Below, piece after piece: positions 27,905 through 36,954 of a stretch of 64,000 bases of DNA. Under the pieces are notes generated by a model. That model did no database searches. It had not been told where the DNA came from and worked only from the letters and a program-made list of their open reading frames with translations. Numbering within the stretch: the first letter of the stretch is position 1; each line of letters opens with the position of its first letter. This DNA comes from CAYYNQ01 sp964473105 (GTDB lineage Bacteria > Sumerlaeota > Sumerlaeia > MVZB01): assembly GCA_964473105.1 (NCBI GenBank), contig CAYYNQ010000048.1, positions 1 through 64,000 on the forward strand, written 5' to 3'. The translations under genes were made by a program, and so were the position numbers.

Positions 27905-28528
27905 TCAATCAACCTGTGACCCCGAGTCGCCTTGACGCAAATCCTGCTCCTCCCACTCGATGAGTCCCCGTCTTTTTCTCGCAATGGACTCGGCAACAGC
28001 CTCCCGCTTTCGACTGGAATCTGATGAAATAAACCGCATCTTCAGATCCGCGGAAAGTTGCCGGAGTTTATCCGCGGCCTCGGGGCCTTTTTCACCGAAT
28101 TCGCTCCTGACTTCACCCAAGGTCTGATCAGCCCCGGCAAACCATCCTGACAAAGTCTCGTTAGCATACTTACGCAGCGAGTTCATTTCATCGCGCATTG
28201 ACTCGAGATGAACCTTTACCTGTCCATCCCCATCCTTGACCATCCCCTCGAGCCTCTTGAGTCTCTGGTGTAGTCTGTGCCATCGGACCCCGCCTTCCGG
28301 TTTATCCCTGGCTTCCCCACCCCGCTGAAGACTCTGGCGAATATCTCGGATAAATCCGGTCAGGTTATCCGAAAGCCGCCCGTCCTTCCAGACTAGGAAC
28401 ACCATGGCCAATGATATCAAAAAGGAGAGAACAGAAAAGAAGAGAGCTCCCCATGCAACGGCTCTCGTCGTGCTCGTCAGGAACTCGGGTTCTCCGCCCC
28501 GGGGAGATTTTTGTCTTCGACCAGCCAT
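27905..28528 (-). CDS. Single-span membrane protein with coiled coil, unknown
   Basis: A 207-residue protein (from ATG 28528; a TTG at 28570 is possible). A hydrophobic segment VAWGALFFSVLSFLISLAMV near residues 25-45 is followed by a long charged helix with heptad-like spacing (WHRLHQRLKRLEGMVKDGDG, SMRDEMNSLRKYANETL). The C-terminus is charged and ends in a glutamate/arginine-rich stretch. It resembles small coiled-coil membrane proteins, but no family can be named. It is the upstream partner of the exported helical-repeat gene, 58 bases away, and both may act at the envelope. Confidence 0.7.
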   Translation of the reverse strand: MAGRRQKSPRGGEPEFLTSTTRAVAWGALFFSVLSFLISLAMVFLVWKDGRLSDNLTGFIRDIRQSLQRGGEARDKPEGGVRWHRLHQRLKRLEGMVKDGDGQVKVHLESMRDEMNSLRKYANETLSGWFAGADQTLGEVRSEFGEKGPEAADKLRQLSADLKMRFISSDSSRKREAVAESIARKRRGLIEWEEQDLRQGDSGSQVD

Positions 28529-28703
28529 AGGATCATTAAAAATAAACCATGGCCCTATGACAACTGCCAATTTGCTTTTTTGGGCCAGTACGCTAACCTA
28601 ATCGACGGGGTCTTGTGGCTGGACCGTCTAACCTGAAGGATCAGAGCCAGGGAAAGCAGTCAATCTAAAGTCCGAACCGCCTTTTAGTAGGAATTACGGC
28701 CTG

Positions 28704-29447
28704 ATGGAATCACCCGCCGCCAAATATGCAAAAGCCCATGACAACCAGTCCCCTGAAGTTATCCGGGAAATGTTCCGTGCCTTGACCCCGTGTTATGACC
28801 GGTTGAACAAGATTTTCTCCGGAAGAATGGATCGTCACTGGCGAAATATCACGGCCCGTGAGGTTTTGAAGGATTTGTCATCATGTCGACGAATCGCCGA
28901 TATCGCAACTGGAACCGGAGATCTGGCCAAAGCCCTCAATAGGCAGGCCGGACTCTTATACGGCACCCAGCCAAGACTGTATGGCGCCGATTTCACGCAT
29001 GAGATGGTCGAACAGGCCCGGATAAAATTTCCCGATGAGAATTTCCACTGGCTGGACGGGGATGGAACGGGTCTTCCATTCCCCGATAATACTTTCGATG
29101 CCCTCACGGTCGGATTTGGATTGAGGAACATGTGCGATAAAAAATCTGCACTCATTGAGATGGTACGCGTACTCCGCCCCGGAGGCAGGATGGCTGTCCT
29201 AGAATTCGGGAATCCTTCCAATCCGATCATCCGCACCTTGAATGACTTCTATTCCCGTCGACTGCTTCCAAGGATCGGATCCATCATTTCCCGGACCGAC
29301 GCCTACCTATACCTCGCGAAATCCATTCAAGGGTTTTGGAATGAGGACCAACTCGCCAGACACATGGGGCAATCAGGACTGGTCAATGTATTTTACCGGC
29401 GGTTCATGATGGGCGTCGTATTCGTCCACGTTGGCACAAAGGGGTGA
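28704..29447 (+). CDS. ubiE: UbiE/MenG methyltransferase (quinone synthesis)
   Basis: A SAM-dependent C-methyltransferase that finishes menaquinone, or ubiquinone, synthesis. The family pattern is complete: FRALTPCYDRLNKIFSGRMD, the SAM loop IADIATGTGDLAKAL near residue 60, NTFDALTVGFGLRNMCDK, and MVRVLRPGGRMAVLEFGNP, then YLYLAKSIQGF. 247 residues is normal. It opens the ubiE-ubiX-sppA-lpxL run; ubiX begins 7 bases after its stop. With ubiX as neighbour, menaquinone synthesis is likely, though the rest of the pathway is outside the window. Confidence 0.95.
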   Translation: MESPAAKYAKAHDNQSPEVIREMFRALTPCYDRLNKIFSGRMDRHWRNITAREVLKDLSSCRRIADIATGTGDLAKALNRQAGLLYGTQPRLYGADFTHEMVEQARIKFPDENFHWLDGDGTGLPFPDNTFDALTVGFGLRNMCDKKSALIEMVRVLRPGGRMAVLEFGNPSNPIIRTLNDFYSRRLLPRIGSIISRTDAYLYLAKSIQGFWNEDQLARHMGQSGLVNVFYRRFMMGVVFVHVGTKG

Positions 29448-29454
29448 ACCCGGC

Positions 29455-30066
29455 ATGGTTCAAGATAATATGCAGCGTATTCTGATAGCAATGACAGGCG
29501 CAAGCGGATCCCTATACGGGATTCGGCTCATTGAAACGTTGATCGAAGCGTCGAAACTTGATATCCATTTGACCATATCTGGTTCTGGACTGAGGGTCAT
29601 GATCGAGGAACTCGGGGTTCATCCCGAGCTTTCACCCTTCGATCCGCATTCCTTCCTGAATATACCGGAAGAACAGAGCAGCCGAATCCACTACCACCCG
29701 GCGCAGGACCCCGGTGCAGGACCAGCTAGCGGAACTTTTCTGCATCGCGGGATGGTTGTTTGCCCATGTTCCATGAAGACACTCGGCGAGATATCAAATG
29801 GAATTGCGGGCAACCTTATCACCCGTAGCGCCGATGTAACCATCAAGGAACAGCGGAAATTGGTCCTTGTCCCCAGAGAAACCCCATTCTCAGCAATTCA
29901 CCTCGAAAACATGTTGCGTCTTTCCCGGTCGGGAGCGGTCATTCTGCCTGCAAATCCGGGTTTTTACCACAAGCCAGAATCAATTGACGATCTGATTAAA
30001 TTCATTGTCCAGAAAATTTTGGACCTGTTCGGGATTGAAACCCCCGACCCCGTAAGATGGGGGTGA
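29455..30066 (+). CDS. ubiX: Flavin prenyltransferase UbiX
   Basis: This enzyme makes prenylated FMN, the cofactor of UbiD decarboxylases, which are used in quinone synthesis. Markers are the FMN loop AMTGASGSLYGIRLIE, VVCPCSMKTLGEISNGI, LITRSADVTIKEQRKL, VLVPRETPFSAIHLENM and AVILPANPGFY, all highly conserved. I place the start at ATG 29455 (about 203 residues), because the family begins shortly before IAMTGASG. It follows ubiE in the same direction, and the partner ubiD is not in the window. Confidence 0.95.
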   Translation: MVQDNMQRILIAMTGASGSLYGIRLIETLIEASKLDIHLTISGSGLRVMIEELGVHPELSPFDPHSFLNIPEEQSSRIHYHPAQDPGAGPASGTFLHRGMVVCPCSMKTLGEISNGIAGNLITRSADVTIKEQRKLVLVPRETPFSAIHLENMLRLSRSGAVILPANPGFYHKPESIDDLIKFIVQKILDLFGIETPDPVRWG

Positions 30067-30302
30067 TCGACCCGGTCAGACCGCAAGTTCATGATTTTCA
30101 GCATCCAGCGACTATAGCTGGCCCACACCTGACCGGACAACATCGAGGTTTTCCTCCATCCCGCCTTGTTTGGGATTGATGGAAGTGTTTATCTCTGGAA
30201 TGAATATTGCTCACACGTCATTACGGGCGGGGAGGGCTGGATCGGACGTCGACCCGTCTTGTTCCGTGTACATGCAGCAAACAGCGGAGGACTGATATTA
30301 AG

Positions 30303-31520
30303 ATGACTCAGGATCAAAACGGTTCCCACCTATCCCATCCAACAGCAGCAGAAGACAGCAGCGAGGAACGGGATTACTCAAAGGCACAAAATCAGACAAC
30401 TCCGGCCACGCCTCCCCATTCATACCCTGAAGGACAGTCGGGCCAGCCTGTTTACCCGCCACCTGGTTACCATTACTCCGGTGGCTCTTATCTTGGCGGA
30501 AGCCCGCCAGTAGGGCCTCCACCAAGATATACCGGCGGAGATCGGGGCCCAAGACGATTTCCAATCTGGAGACTACTGTTTGGCATCATTGCCGTCACTG
30601 CTGTCCTGTTATTCATCTTTATGTTGATCCCTGTAATCTTAGGAAAGGGAACAAATGCCTCTACCATCACCTTTGGCAGCAGAATCGGGCTGGTGCGTAT
30701 CGAGGGGGTCCTGCTTCCCGGAATACAACATGAGTTCCAAATGAAAGCGCTCAACGATCTTGCCGACAACGACAAGGTTCGTGGCATCGTCCTTTATATC
30801 GATTCACCGGGCGGTCCTGTTGGAACATCTCAGGAATTGTTTGAAAGGGTCCGCCAAATCAGGGAAAAGAGAAACATCCCGATCTATGCCGCAATGGGCA
30901 ACACTGCTGCATCCGGGGGGTATTATATCGCGGCGGCATCAGACAGAATCTATGCTCTCAAGGGAACACTGACCGGATCGATCGGCGTCATCTTCTCTAA
31001 ACCTGAATTCGGTGAACTTGCTCGGCGGGTTGGGGTTGACACCGAGACAATCACCAGTGGCCGGTTCAAGGACGCCGGCGCTTATACCCGGAAAATGAAT
31101 GAAGATGAACGATATATCTTTGAATACATGATCAACGACACCCACCAACAGTTCTTGGATGACATCCTGATAAATCGCGAGAAGCCTATAAAAACCGCCG
31201 GCCTGAACCTGCCCCATGAAAAGTGGGCTGAATATCTCTTTGAAAAACCGGGTGTCATATCGGCAAAATCTTTCCTTGATCAGATTGCTGACGGTCGGGC
31301 CTACACGGGTCGACAGGCACTCGAACTTGGCTTAATTGACCAAATCGGTGACTTGGATAATGCGATCCGAGACCTGGCTGAAAACGTCGGGATCACGGGT
31401 GATCCAGACGTGATTCACATCAAACACAAGCCCACCTTCAGCGAACTGCTTGGCGCCAAGGTGGAAACCGTTCTCCCGGATAATCATTCCATGCTCAAGT
31501 ATATCATGCCCTCTTATTGA
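30303..31520 (+). CDS. sppA: Signal peptide peptidase SppA (S49 family)
   Basis: A membrane-bound serine protease that degrades released signal peptides. The catalytic serine lies in GNTAASGGYYIAAA and the lysine in TSGRFKDAG, the Ser-Lys dyad of family S49. YIDSPGGPVG precedes them. The N-terminal 90 residues are an unusual proline-, glycine- and tyrosine-rich hydrophilic tail (YPPPGYHYSGGSYLGG, then PPVGPPPRY) before a membrane helix, IAVTAVLLFIFMLIPVIL. This is a single-domain form (405 residues), shorter than the E. coli double-domain enzyme. GGAGG sits about 12 bases before the ATG at 30303; a longer frame from 30207 lacks a site. It lies 236 bases after ubiX and before lpxL. Confidence 0.93.
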   Translation: MTQDQNGSHLSHPTAAEDSSEERDYSKAQNQTTPATPPHSYPEGQSGQPVYPPPGYHYSGGSYLGGSPPVGPPPRYTGGDRGPRRFPIWRLLFGIIAVTAVLLFIFMLIPVILGKGTNASTITFGSRIGLVRIEGVLLPGIQHEFQMKALNDLADNDKVRGIVLYIDSPGGPVGTSQELFERVRQIREKRNIPIYAAMGNTAASGGYYIAAASDRIYALKGTLTGSIGVIFSKPEFGELARRVGVDTETITSGRFKDAGAYTRKMNEDERYIFEYMINDTHQQFLDDILINREKPIKTAGLNLPHEKWAEYLFEKPGVISAKSFLDQIADGRAYTGRQALELGLIDQIGDLDNAIRDLAENVGITGDPDVIHIKHKPTFSELLGAKVETVLPDNHSMLKYIMPSY

Positions 31521-31558
31521 CAGGGTACAAAACACTCTGAATATTTCCATTGCCAGAT

Positions 31559-32533
31559 ATGAATCACGGTGAACAGCAATCCCACACTAGAAAACAACGT
31601 CTCCGGCGACTACGGCCAACTCGTTATAGGCTGATGATCCTGATACTGGAATCCCTGCGTGTAATCCTCCCACGCCTGCCCCATCGACTCGTTATCTGGC
31701 TGGGGCAACTCATCGGCCACCTGGCGGGATTGATATGTAATGGAACACACCGAGAGGCCGTCCAGCGTTACCTCGATTCAGGCCTGGCAGAGGACAAGCA
31801 GGACGCCTCCAGATCCATGAGGCACGTTTTCAGTTCCCTTGGGGCGGGCGGATTTGAATGGCTTCACTCGAAAGGTTGGGACGCCGCCCAGTTCAAGACA
31901 AACATCGAATGGGACGGACGTGAACATGTCCTGCAGGCACTTGAACGCAGAAAAGGGGTTATCATGATCACCGCACATCTGGGAAGCTGGGAGATGTTAT
32001 TGCGGTCCTATCTGGTTGAAATCGGGGGTGAAATCGCCGCGGTCGCTGCCGACATGAGATACCCGGGACTGGATCGCTGGTTGAAAAAGGTACGTCATGA
32101 AGAGGGTTGCCGCTGGATATCCGTCCGTGAGGGATTAGTTGGGATAGTGCGTCATTTGAGAAAGGGTGGGGCCGTTATAATCCTTGCGGACCAGGATTCA
32201 CGCAGAGGAAGGGGTGTGTTTGTCGATTTCTTTGGTAGACCGGCGCACACCCTCTCCGCGCCGGCAAGATTGGCATGGAAAACCGGAGCCGGGATGGTTC
32301 CCTTTACCATCGTGCGAAGTGAATCAAATCCCCGGAATCATCAGGTCCGTGTTGACCCTCCCATATATCCAATAACTAGCGCAACCGAGAAGGAGGAGAC
32401 ATTGCGGTTAACTCAGGCACACACGTACGCAATCGAGCAACATATCCTCAGGGCCCCCACCCAGTGGGCCTGGATTCATGATCGCTGGCGACACCAGCCT
32501 GGGGATGAGATCAAAATCCGAAGCCCCAGATGA
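31559..32533 (+). CDS. Lipid A acyltransferase, LpxL/LpxM family
   Basis: A membrane-bound acyltransferase that adds secondary acyl chains to lipid A or its precursors, so the cell makes lipopolysaccharide. The catalytic HxxxxE is in ITAHLGSWEMLL (the family usually has HFGNWE; Ser replaces Asn here). ILADQDSRRGRGVFVDFFGR and PTQWAWIHDRWR follow as expected. A basic N-terminus and a hydrophobic segment near residue 30-55 anchor it. The start at ATG 31559 gives 324 residues; an in-frame TTG at 31550 is the alternative. It lies 38 bases after sppA. It is not certain which acyl position it uses. Confidence 0.92.
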   Translation: MNHGEQQSHTRKQRLRRLRPTRYRLMILILESLRVILPRLPHRLVIWLGQLIGHLAGLICNGTHREAVQRYLDSGLAEDKQDASRSMRHVFSSLGAGGFEWLHSKGWDAAQFKTNIEWDGREHVLQALERRKGVIMITAHLGSWEMLLRSYLVEIGGEIAAVAADMRYPGLDRWLKKVRHEEGCRWISVREGLVGIVRHLRKGGAVIILADQDSRRGRGVFVDFFGRPAHTLSAPARLAWKTGAGMVPFTIVRSESNPRNHQVRVDPPIYPITSATEKEETLRLTQAHTYAIEQHILRAPTQWAWIHDRWRHQPGDEIKIRSPR

Positions 32534-32732
32534 TCCCGAAAAGAAATATCCCATCCGGTTTTTTGACAAACCCGATCCACCCCTTTGAAATCCCAGTGAC
32601 TCTTTGTTACTATTTCCAAAGTGAGTAAGGCACGGTACAAGATGAATAAATCATGAATTACCGACAACAGGCTTCCCGGACTGAGGCCTGCGATCCGTAA
32701 CCGGTAGTCGGAATCCCGGAAACAGGACCCAT

Positions 32733-33221
32733 ATGGTGATACCAAACAATTTCAGTTTCATATGGAACAACATGATCGCAGGATCCGCTCATCCCGGCCA
32801 CGGACGCGGCCTAGCCTCCGCGTTGTCATCACTGCGTAAACAGGGGATCAAGGCAATCCTTTCGCTGACAGAGGAACCCCTTGAATTTCCAACGCTCAGG
32901 GAGTTTGAAATGAACTACCTGCATGTACCCGTCGACGACTTCACTGCGCCCTCACCTGCACAGATCGATGAGGCCATTGACTTCTTGTCAGAACAGCTCC
33001 AGAAGCCGAACGGTGTAATGGTCCACTGCCATGCCGGAATTGGCAGGACTGGAACCATCCTCGCGTGTTTTATGGTCAGCCAGGATATGGATGCTAACGA
33101 GGCAATCCAGTTTGTAAGGCAGGCACGCCCAGGATCGCTTGAAGTCTACTCGCAGGAATTCTCTGTTTATCAATATGCGGACAGAATATCCGGTTCGCAC
33201 AACAAAGAGTCTCGCGAATAG
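32733..33221 (+). CDS. Dual-specificity protein phosphatase
   Basis: A cysteine-based phosphatase of 162 residues. The signature is GVMVHCHAGIGRTGTILA (HCx5R, with the cysteine near residue 99), and the general-acid aspartate lies in VPVDDFTAPSP. The length fits a compact DSP/atypical PTP of the kind found in many bacteria. No signal peptide is present, so it is cytoplasmic. It lies 199 bases after the lpxL-type gene and overlaps no neighbour; the next gene starts 40 bases downstream. Substrates could be phosphoproteins, phosphoinositides or sugar phosphates, and none is indicated. Confidence 0.9.
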   Translation: MVIPNNFSFIWNNMIAGSAHPGHGRGLASALSSLRKQGIKAILSLTEEPLEFPTLREFEMNYLHVPVDDFTAPSPAQIDEAIDFLSEQLQKPNGVMVHCHAGIGRTGTILACFMVSQDMDANEAIQFVRQARPGSLEVYSQEFSVYQYADRISGSHNKESRE

Positions 33222-33261
33222 TCTGTTTTCAAACGAGGCCCTAACTCTTTGTAGGAAAAAT

Positions 33262-34377
33262 ATGATTTACACTCGTATTGAAATCACTCTCCGCATCGCG
33301 AATGACCTGAGATCCAACGGAACACACGGGCGAATTCTGGTGCCGTTCATCCGGATACTTGCATGGACAGCGTGTCTCTGTTTGGGGACTATTTCAACCT
33401 CCCGCGCCCAGTTTGATCGGTCAATTATATCGGCCAATAAAGAAAAGGTTCGATATGAATTCACAGAAACCGATTTTGTTAACGGGCTCCTCCGGCCTGA
33501 AACAAAACGGGAGATTTTTGTTGGCCAGCCCTTCGTCGTCCAAATATGGCTGATCAACCACACGCGTCATCCATTGACCATCAAAACGAACTTTATCCCG
33601 AAATCAAGATTAAATGTCACTGTTCGAAGACGGGGTTATTCTCCCAGAATAATCAACGGCCCCTATGAAAACGGATTTTATGCCGATGACAATCACCGTG
33701 TTTATCCGATGCAGGAAGTCAGCCATGATCTTATTCTCTGGGGAGACAAGAACTCCCCGAACGGTCTTGTCTTTCCTGAACCCGGAAACTATATTGTCGA
33801 CATCAACCAGGATATACATATGGTGGAAGCGGCCCTTGAGGGAAACCTCGTTCTGGGACAGTTTGAACTGGAAGTCCTGGAAACTCCGGAGGCCCTTAGG
33901 CCGGTTGTCTCACAATTGATTAATCATGACGGTTTTAACAGATTGATGCTCCAGAGAGTGGACATTGAATTCGCGAACATCTTGAGAAAACTTCTCGGTG
34001 AATCCTATCCGAAATCCCGACTGACACCACACATGTCATTTGCGCTCGGGAACCATCTTGCTGGCCTTTGGACCAAAATCAAAAATACCAGCCGGTTTAC
34101 GCCAGAACACAAGAAGAAGCTGATTGACCAGGGGCTGATACAACTTCAGATCGCAGCGTTGTCCAATTTTCCCCTGCGAGATGATGCCGATCTCGCACTG
34201 ATGACACTATTCGATAGTCTTCAACAGGCCCACTTGGCGTCCGGTTTCGCCAAAAAATATGTCGAACACAGCCCACGCAGCATGATCGGTATTGTCGGAA
34301 ACCACAAGATTGTTCAACAATACCTCATCAATACCGCCGAACTCGACTTGGTGAAGGACTGGCTCCTGCTGGAATGA
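33262..34377 (+). CDS. Exported protein of unknown function
   Basis: A 371-residue exported protein. An N-terminal basic stretch is followed by ILVPFIRILAWTACLCLGT and a likely cleavage after STSRAQ, so it is secreted across the inner membrane. Residues about 60-220 look like a beta-rich domain (FVVQIWLINHTRHPLTIK, then PEPGNYIVDINQDIH), possibly an immunoglobulin-like or Ig/CARDB-type fold; the C-terminal 150 residues are helical. AGGA lies 6-7 bases before the ATG at 33262. Its stop overlaps the xseA start by four bases (ATGA), so the two are translationally coupled, an odd pairing of an envelope protein and a DNA exonuclease. Confidence 0.75.
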   Translation: MIYTRIEITLRIANDLRSNGTHGRILVPFIRILAWTACLCLGTISTSRAQFDRSIISANKEKVRYEFTETDFVNGLLRPETKREIFVGQPFVVQIWLINHTRHPLTIKTNFIPKSRLNVTVRRRGYSPRIINGPYENGFYADDNHRVYPMQEVSHDLILWGDKNSPNGLVFPEPGNYIVDINQDIHMVEAALEGNLVLGQFELEVLETPEALRPVVSQLINHDGFNRLMLQRVDIEFANILRKLLGESYPKSRLTPHMSFALGNHLAGLWTKIKNTSRFTPEHKKKLIDQGLIQLQIAALSNFPLRDDADLALMTLFDSLQQAHLASGFAKKYVEHSPRSMIGIVGNHKIVQQYLINTAELDLVKDWLLLE

Positions 34378-35762
34378 CGGTTATGACAAGTGCAAGCGAC
34401 ACCACCGCACTGGACCTGTGCGAACCCCTTGGCGTCAGCGAGTTGTCAACCATGATCAAAGCGCTGATTGAGAATGATATAGGCCATGTACGTGTCCACG
34501 GGGAAACCTCAACGGTACGCATCCCAGCCTCGGGGCACTGCTATTTCACGCTAAAGGATGAGAAGGCATGCATACATGCCGTTTGCTTCCGTTCAAACCT
34601 CTCGAGATCTCAGTTCCGTCCCAAGGAGGGAATGCGGGTAGAACTAAGGGGACGTATCACCGCCTATACTCAGAAGAGTCAATATCAGATCATCGTGGAT
34701 TCCATGCATGAATCTGGTATTGGCGAACTCATGCGCCGATTCTGGGCCATAAAGGACAAACTCAGCACTGAAGGTCTGTTTGAACAGGCATTGAAGAAGC
34801 CAATCCCACGGGCACCCACATCAATTGGCGTGGTGACATCCATAACCGGTGCTGCCCTTCAAGATATCCTTAAGATCTTGTCCCGCAGGGCACCGGGTGC
34901 CAATATTTATATCGCACCAACATCGGTACAGGGGGATCTCGCTTCAGCTGAGATTGTCCGGGCGTTGAAGATGATGGATCTCCATGCGAAAGCCGACGTG
35001 ATTATTCTTGGCCGCGGGGGCGGGTCGCTGGAGGACCTCTGGGCATTCAATGATGAAAAAGTTGTCCGGGCAATAACACGATGTCGAATCCCCGTGATCA
35101 GCGCCATCGGCCATGAAACCGATACGACTCTATCAGATTATGCGGCAGACCTTTCAACGCCCACGCCCTCTGCCGCGGCCGAACTGGTCAGCGCACATCA
35201 TGCGGATCTTATGAAGGACTTGATTCAGCTGGAGCGCAGGTTATGGCGCGCCACGCAGCAACAGTTGGAAAACTTCAGGATAAGGCTTGATCGATGCATT
35301 CGATCGTGGGGTCTGCGTTCACCGCGGGAAAAGTTGACTCTGGACGGACAGCGCCTTGATGATCTGATCGATCAGATTACGACCCGGATGAAGGAAAGGC
35401 AGCATTATCATGAACGATGTCTGGAGAACTTGGCTGGCCGTCTGGCTGGAAAAACCCCGATTCACCATATTCTCATGTCACGTTCCACCTTGGATAACGT
35501 TGAACGACGCCTGAAAACACAGGCCGTCCACCACCCTGACAGGTTCAAATTGAAGCTCAACTCACTCGAAAGAAGACTGGCTTCAGCGGGACCGGAATCG
35601 ATCCTCACAAGAGGATACAGCATTGTCACAAGACAACGGGGAAAGAAGGTGGTCAGTCATCCAGATCATGTCGATGAGGGGGATATTGTCCGGGTTCAAT
35701 CGGCGGGTGGCAAGTGGAAAGCCTCCGCGCTTCATCGGGAAGATGACTTTCTGAACCCTTGA
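34374..35762 (+). CDS. xseA: Exodeoxyribonuclease VII large subunit
   Basis: The catalytic subunit of exonuclease VII, which trims single-stranded DNA in repair. The N-terminal OB-fold (about residues 20-110) carries GHCYFTLKDEKACIHAVCF, then the catalytic core has GVVTSITGAALQDILKIL, ILGRGGGSLEDLWAFNDE and SAIGHETDTTLSDYAADL, followed by the long coiled coil and the C-terminal RGYSIV segment. 462 residues is normal. It overlaps the preceding exported-protein gene by ATGA. The usual partner xseB does not follow; the next gene is a glycosyltransferase 30 bases on, so xseB must be elsewhere. Confidence 0.97.
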   Translation: MTVMTSASDTTALDLCEPLGVSELSTMIKALIENDIGHVRVHGETSTVRIPASGHCYFTLKDEKACIHAVCFRSNLSRSQFRPKEGMRVELRGRITAYTQKSQYQIIVDSMHESGIGELMRRFWAIKDKLSTEGLFEQALKKPIPRAPTSIGVVTSITGAALQDILKILSRRAPGANIYIAPTSVQGDLASAEIVRALKMMDLHAKADVIILGRGGGSLEDLWAFNDEKVVRAITRCRIPVISAIGHETDTTLSDYAADLSTPTPSAAAELVSAHHADLMKDLIQLERRLWRATQQQLENFRIRLDRCIRSWGLRSPREKLTLDGQRLDDLIDQITTRMKERQHYHERCLENLAGRLAGKTPIHHILMSRSTLDNVERRLKTQAVHHPDRFKLKLNSLERRLASAGPESILTRGYSIVTRQRGKKVVSHPDHVDEGDIVRVQSAGGKWKASALHREDDFLNP

Positions 35763-35792
35763 TAATAACAAATCAGCCCGTGTATTTTTCCA

Positions 35793-36899
35793 ATGGATAG
35801 AATCTGCTTTGTCAGTCTCGGGGCACGTAGTGCCTTTATCCACAATGATCCGGGCAGCCCCGGCGGGGCAGAGATGCAGGTGAATCACCTTGCAACCCGA
35901 CTTGCCCGGTTCTGTGATTATGAGATACATGTTATCGTATCTGACCAGGGTCAGCCCGATGTGGAGGAAGCAAATCAGGTTCTCCTTCACCGATTGCCTC
36001 AACCCCCACGCGGCGCCACGCACCTCGCCAGACTGAGAAGGGCCACCGCCTCGGCTGTCTCACTTCGAAAACTGATAAAAAAACTGAATTGCCACACCAT
36101 CTTTACCCGTGGCTTCGGCCCCGAACCCGGAATCGTCAATCGCGCGGCTTGCCATATACAGTCCCGGCACATCCATATGACTGCCACCGACCGTGAGTTC
36201 CATCCACCGTGGATTAAAGGGGGTGGATTGACACATTGGTTGTATCGCCACGGCCTCAGACATGCCTCTGACGTGGTCTATCAGAATCAGCTACAGGAGC
36301 AGCAGTCTCCATCTTGGCACACCAGGAACCGACATGTCATTCACAGCATGTACCCATTCCCGGAATTCACGCCATCGACAGAAGGCCATGTGCTTTGGGT
36401 TGGACGTTGTCGAACTGTAAAACAACCCGAGTGTCTGGTAAACCTAGCCTCCAGGCTACCTGACATCCCGTTCACCATGATCACATCCGCATCTGACCAT
36501 GAACCAGAACTCATGGAGAGGCTAGAGGATGCCGCCGGTCCTTTGGAAAACTTGGAACTAATCAAGGGATTGCCACATGATGAGTTGATCTACCGCTACA
36601 CACGGGCATCCATTCTGGTTAATACCTCGGTTATCGAGGGTATGCCCAATACCTTCCTTGAAGCGGCAGCCAGGGCATGCTGCCTCGTATCGCTGCATGT
36701 GAATCCCGACGGTATCTTCGATAATGCAAGGGCAGGAATCTGCGCATGTGGAAGTCTCGATCAACTTGCCAATATCATTCACAACCTGAACAAAAGCCCC
36801 AAACGGAAAAAAGATTTGGCCTCTAAGGCATATCAATTTCTGAGGGAAAGACATGAGATTGAAAACATCATCCCCCGATTCCGAAAACTTCTGAAATAA
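35793..36899 (+). CDS. GT4-type glycosyltransferase
   Basis: A GT-B fold, probably retaining glycosyltransferase of 368 residues. The N-terminal GSPGGAEMQVNHLATRLA is the acceptor-side loop of family 4, HVLWVGRCRTVKQPECLV opens the second domain, and SILVNTSVIEGMPNTFLEAA is the ExnxxxE donor-phosphate motif. Donor and acceptor are not known; a role in lipopolysaccharide or exopolysaccharide is plausible with the lipid A acyltransferase 3 kb upstream. It starts 30 bases after xseA and ends convergent with rex, 55 bases away. Confidence 0.88.
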   Translation: MDRICFVSLGARSAFIHNDPGSPGGAEMQVNHLATRLARFCDYEIHVIVSDQGQPDVEEANQVLLHRLPQPPRGATHLARLRRATASAVSLRKLIKKLNCHTIFTRGFGPEPGIVNRAACHIQSRHIHMTATDREFHPPWIKGGGLTHWLYRHGLRHASDVVYQNQLQEQQSPSWHTRNRHVIHSMYPFPEFTPSTEGHVLWVGRCRTVKQPECLVNLASRLPDIPFTMITSASDHEPELMERLEDAAGPLENLELIKGLPHDELIYRYTRASILVNTSVIEGMPNTFLEAAARACCLVSLHVNPDGIFDNARAGICACGSLDQLANIIHNLNKSPKRKKDLASKAYQFLRERHEIENIIPRFRKLLK

Positions 36900-36954
36900 C
36901 CAGACCGTGCTCGTACTCATAAAGAGGGAATCAGATATGAATTGGGGAAGAGTA

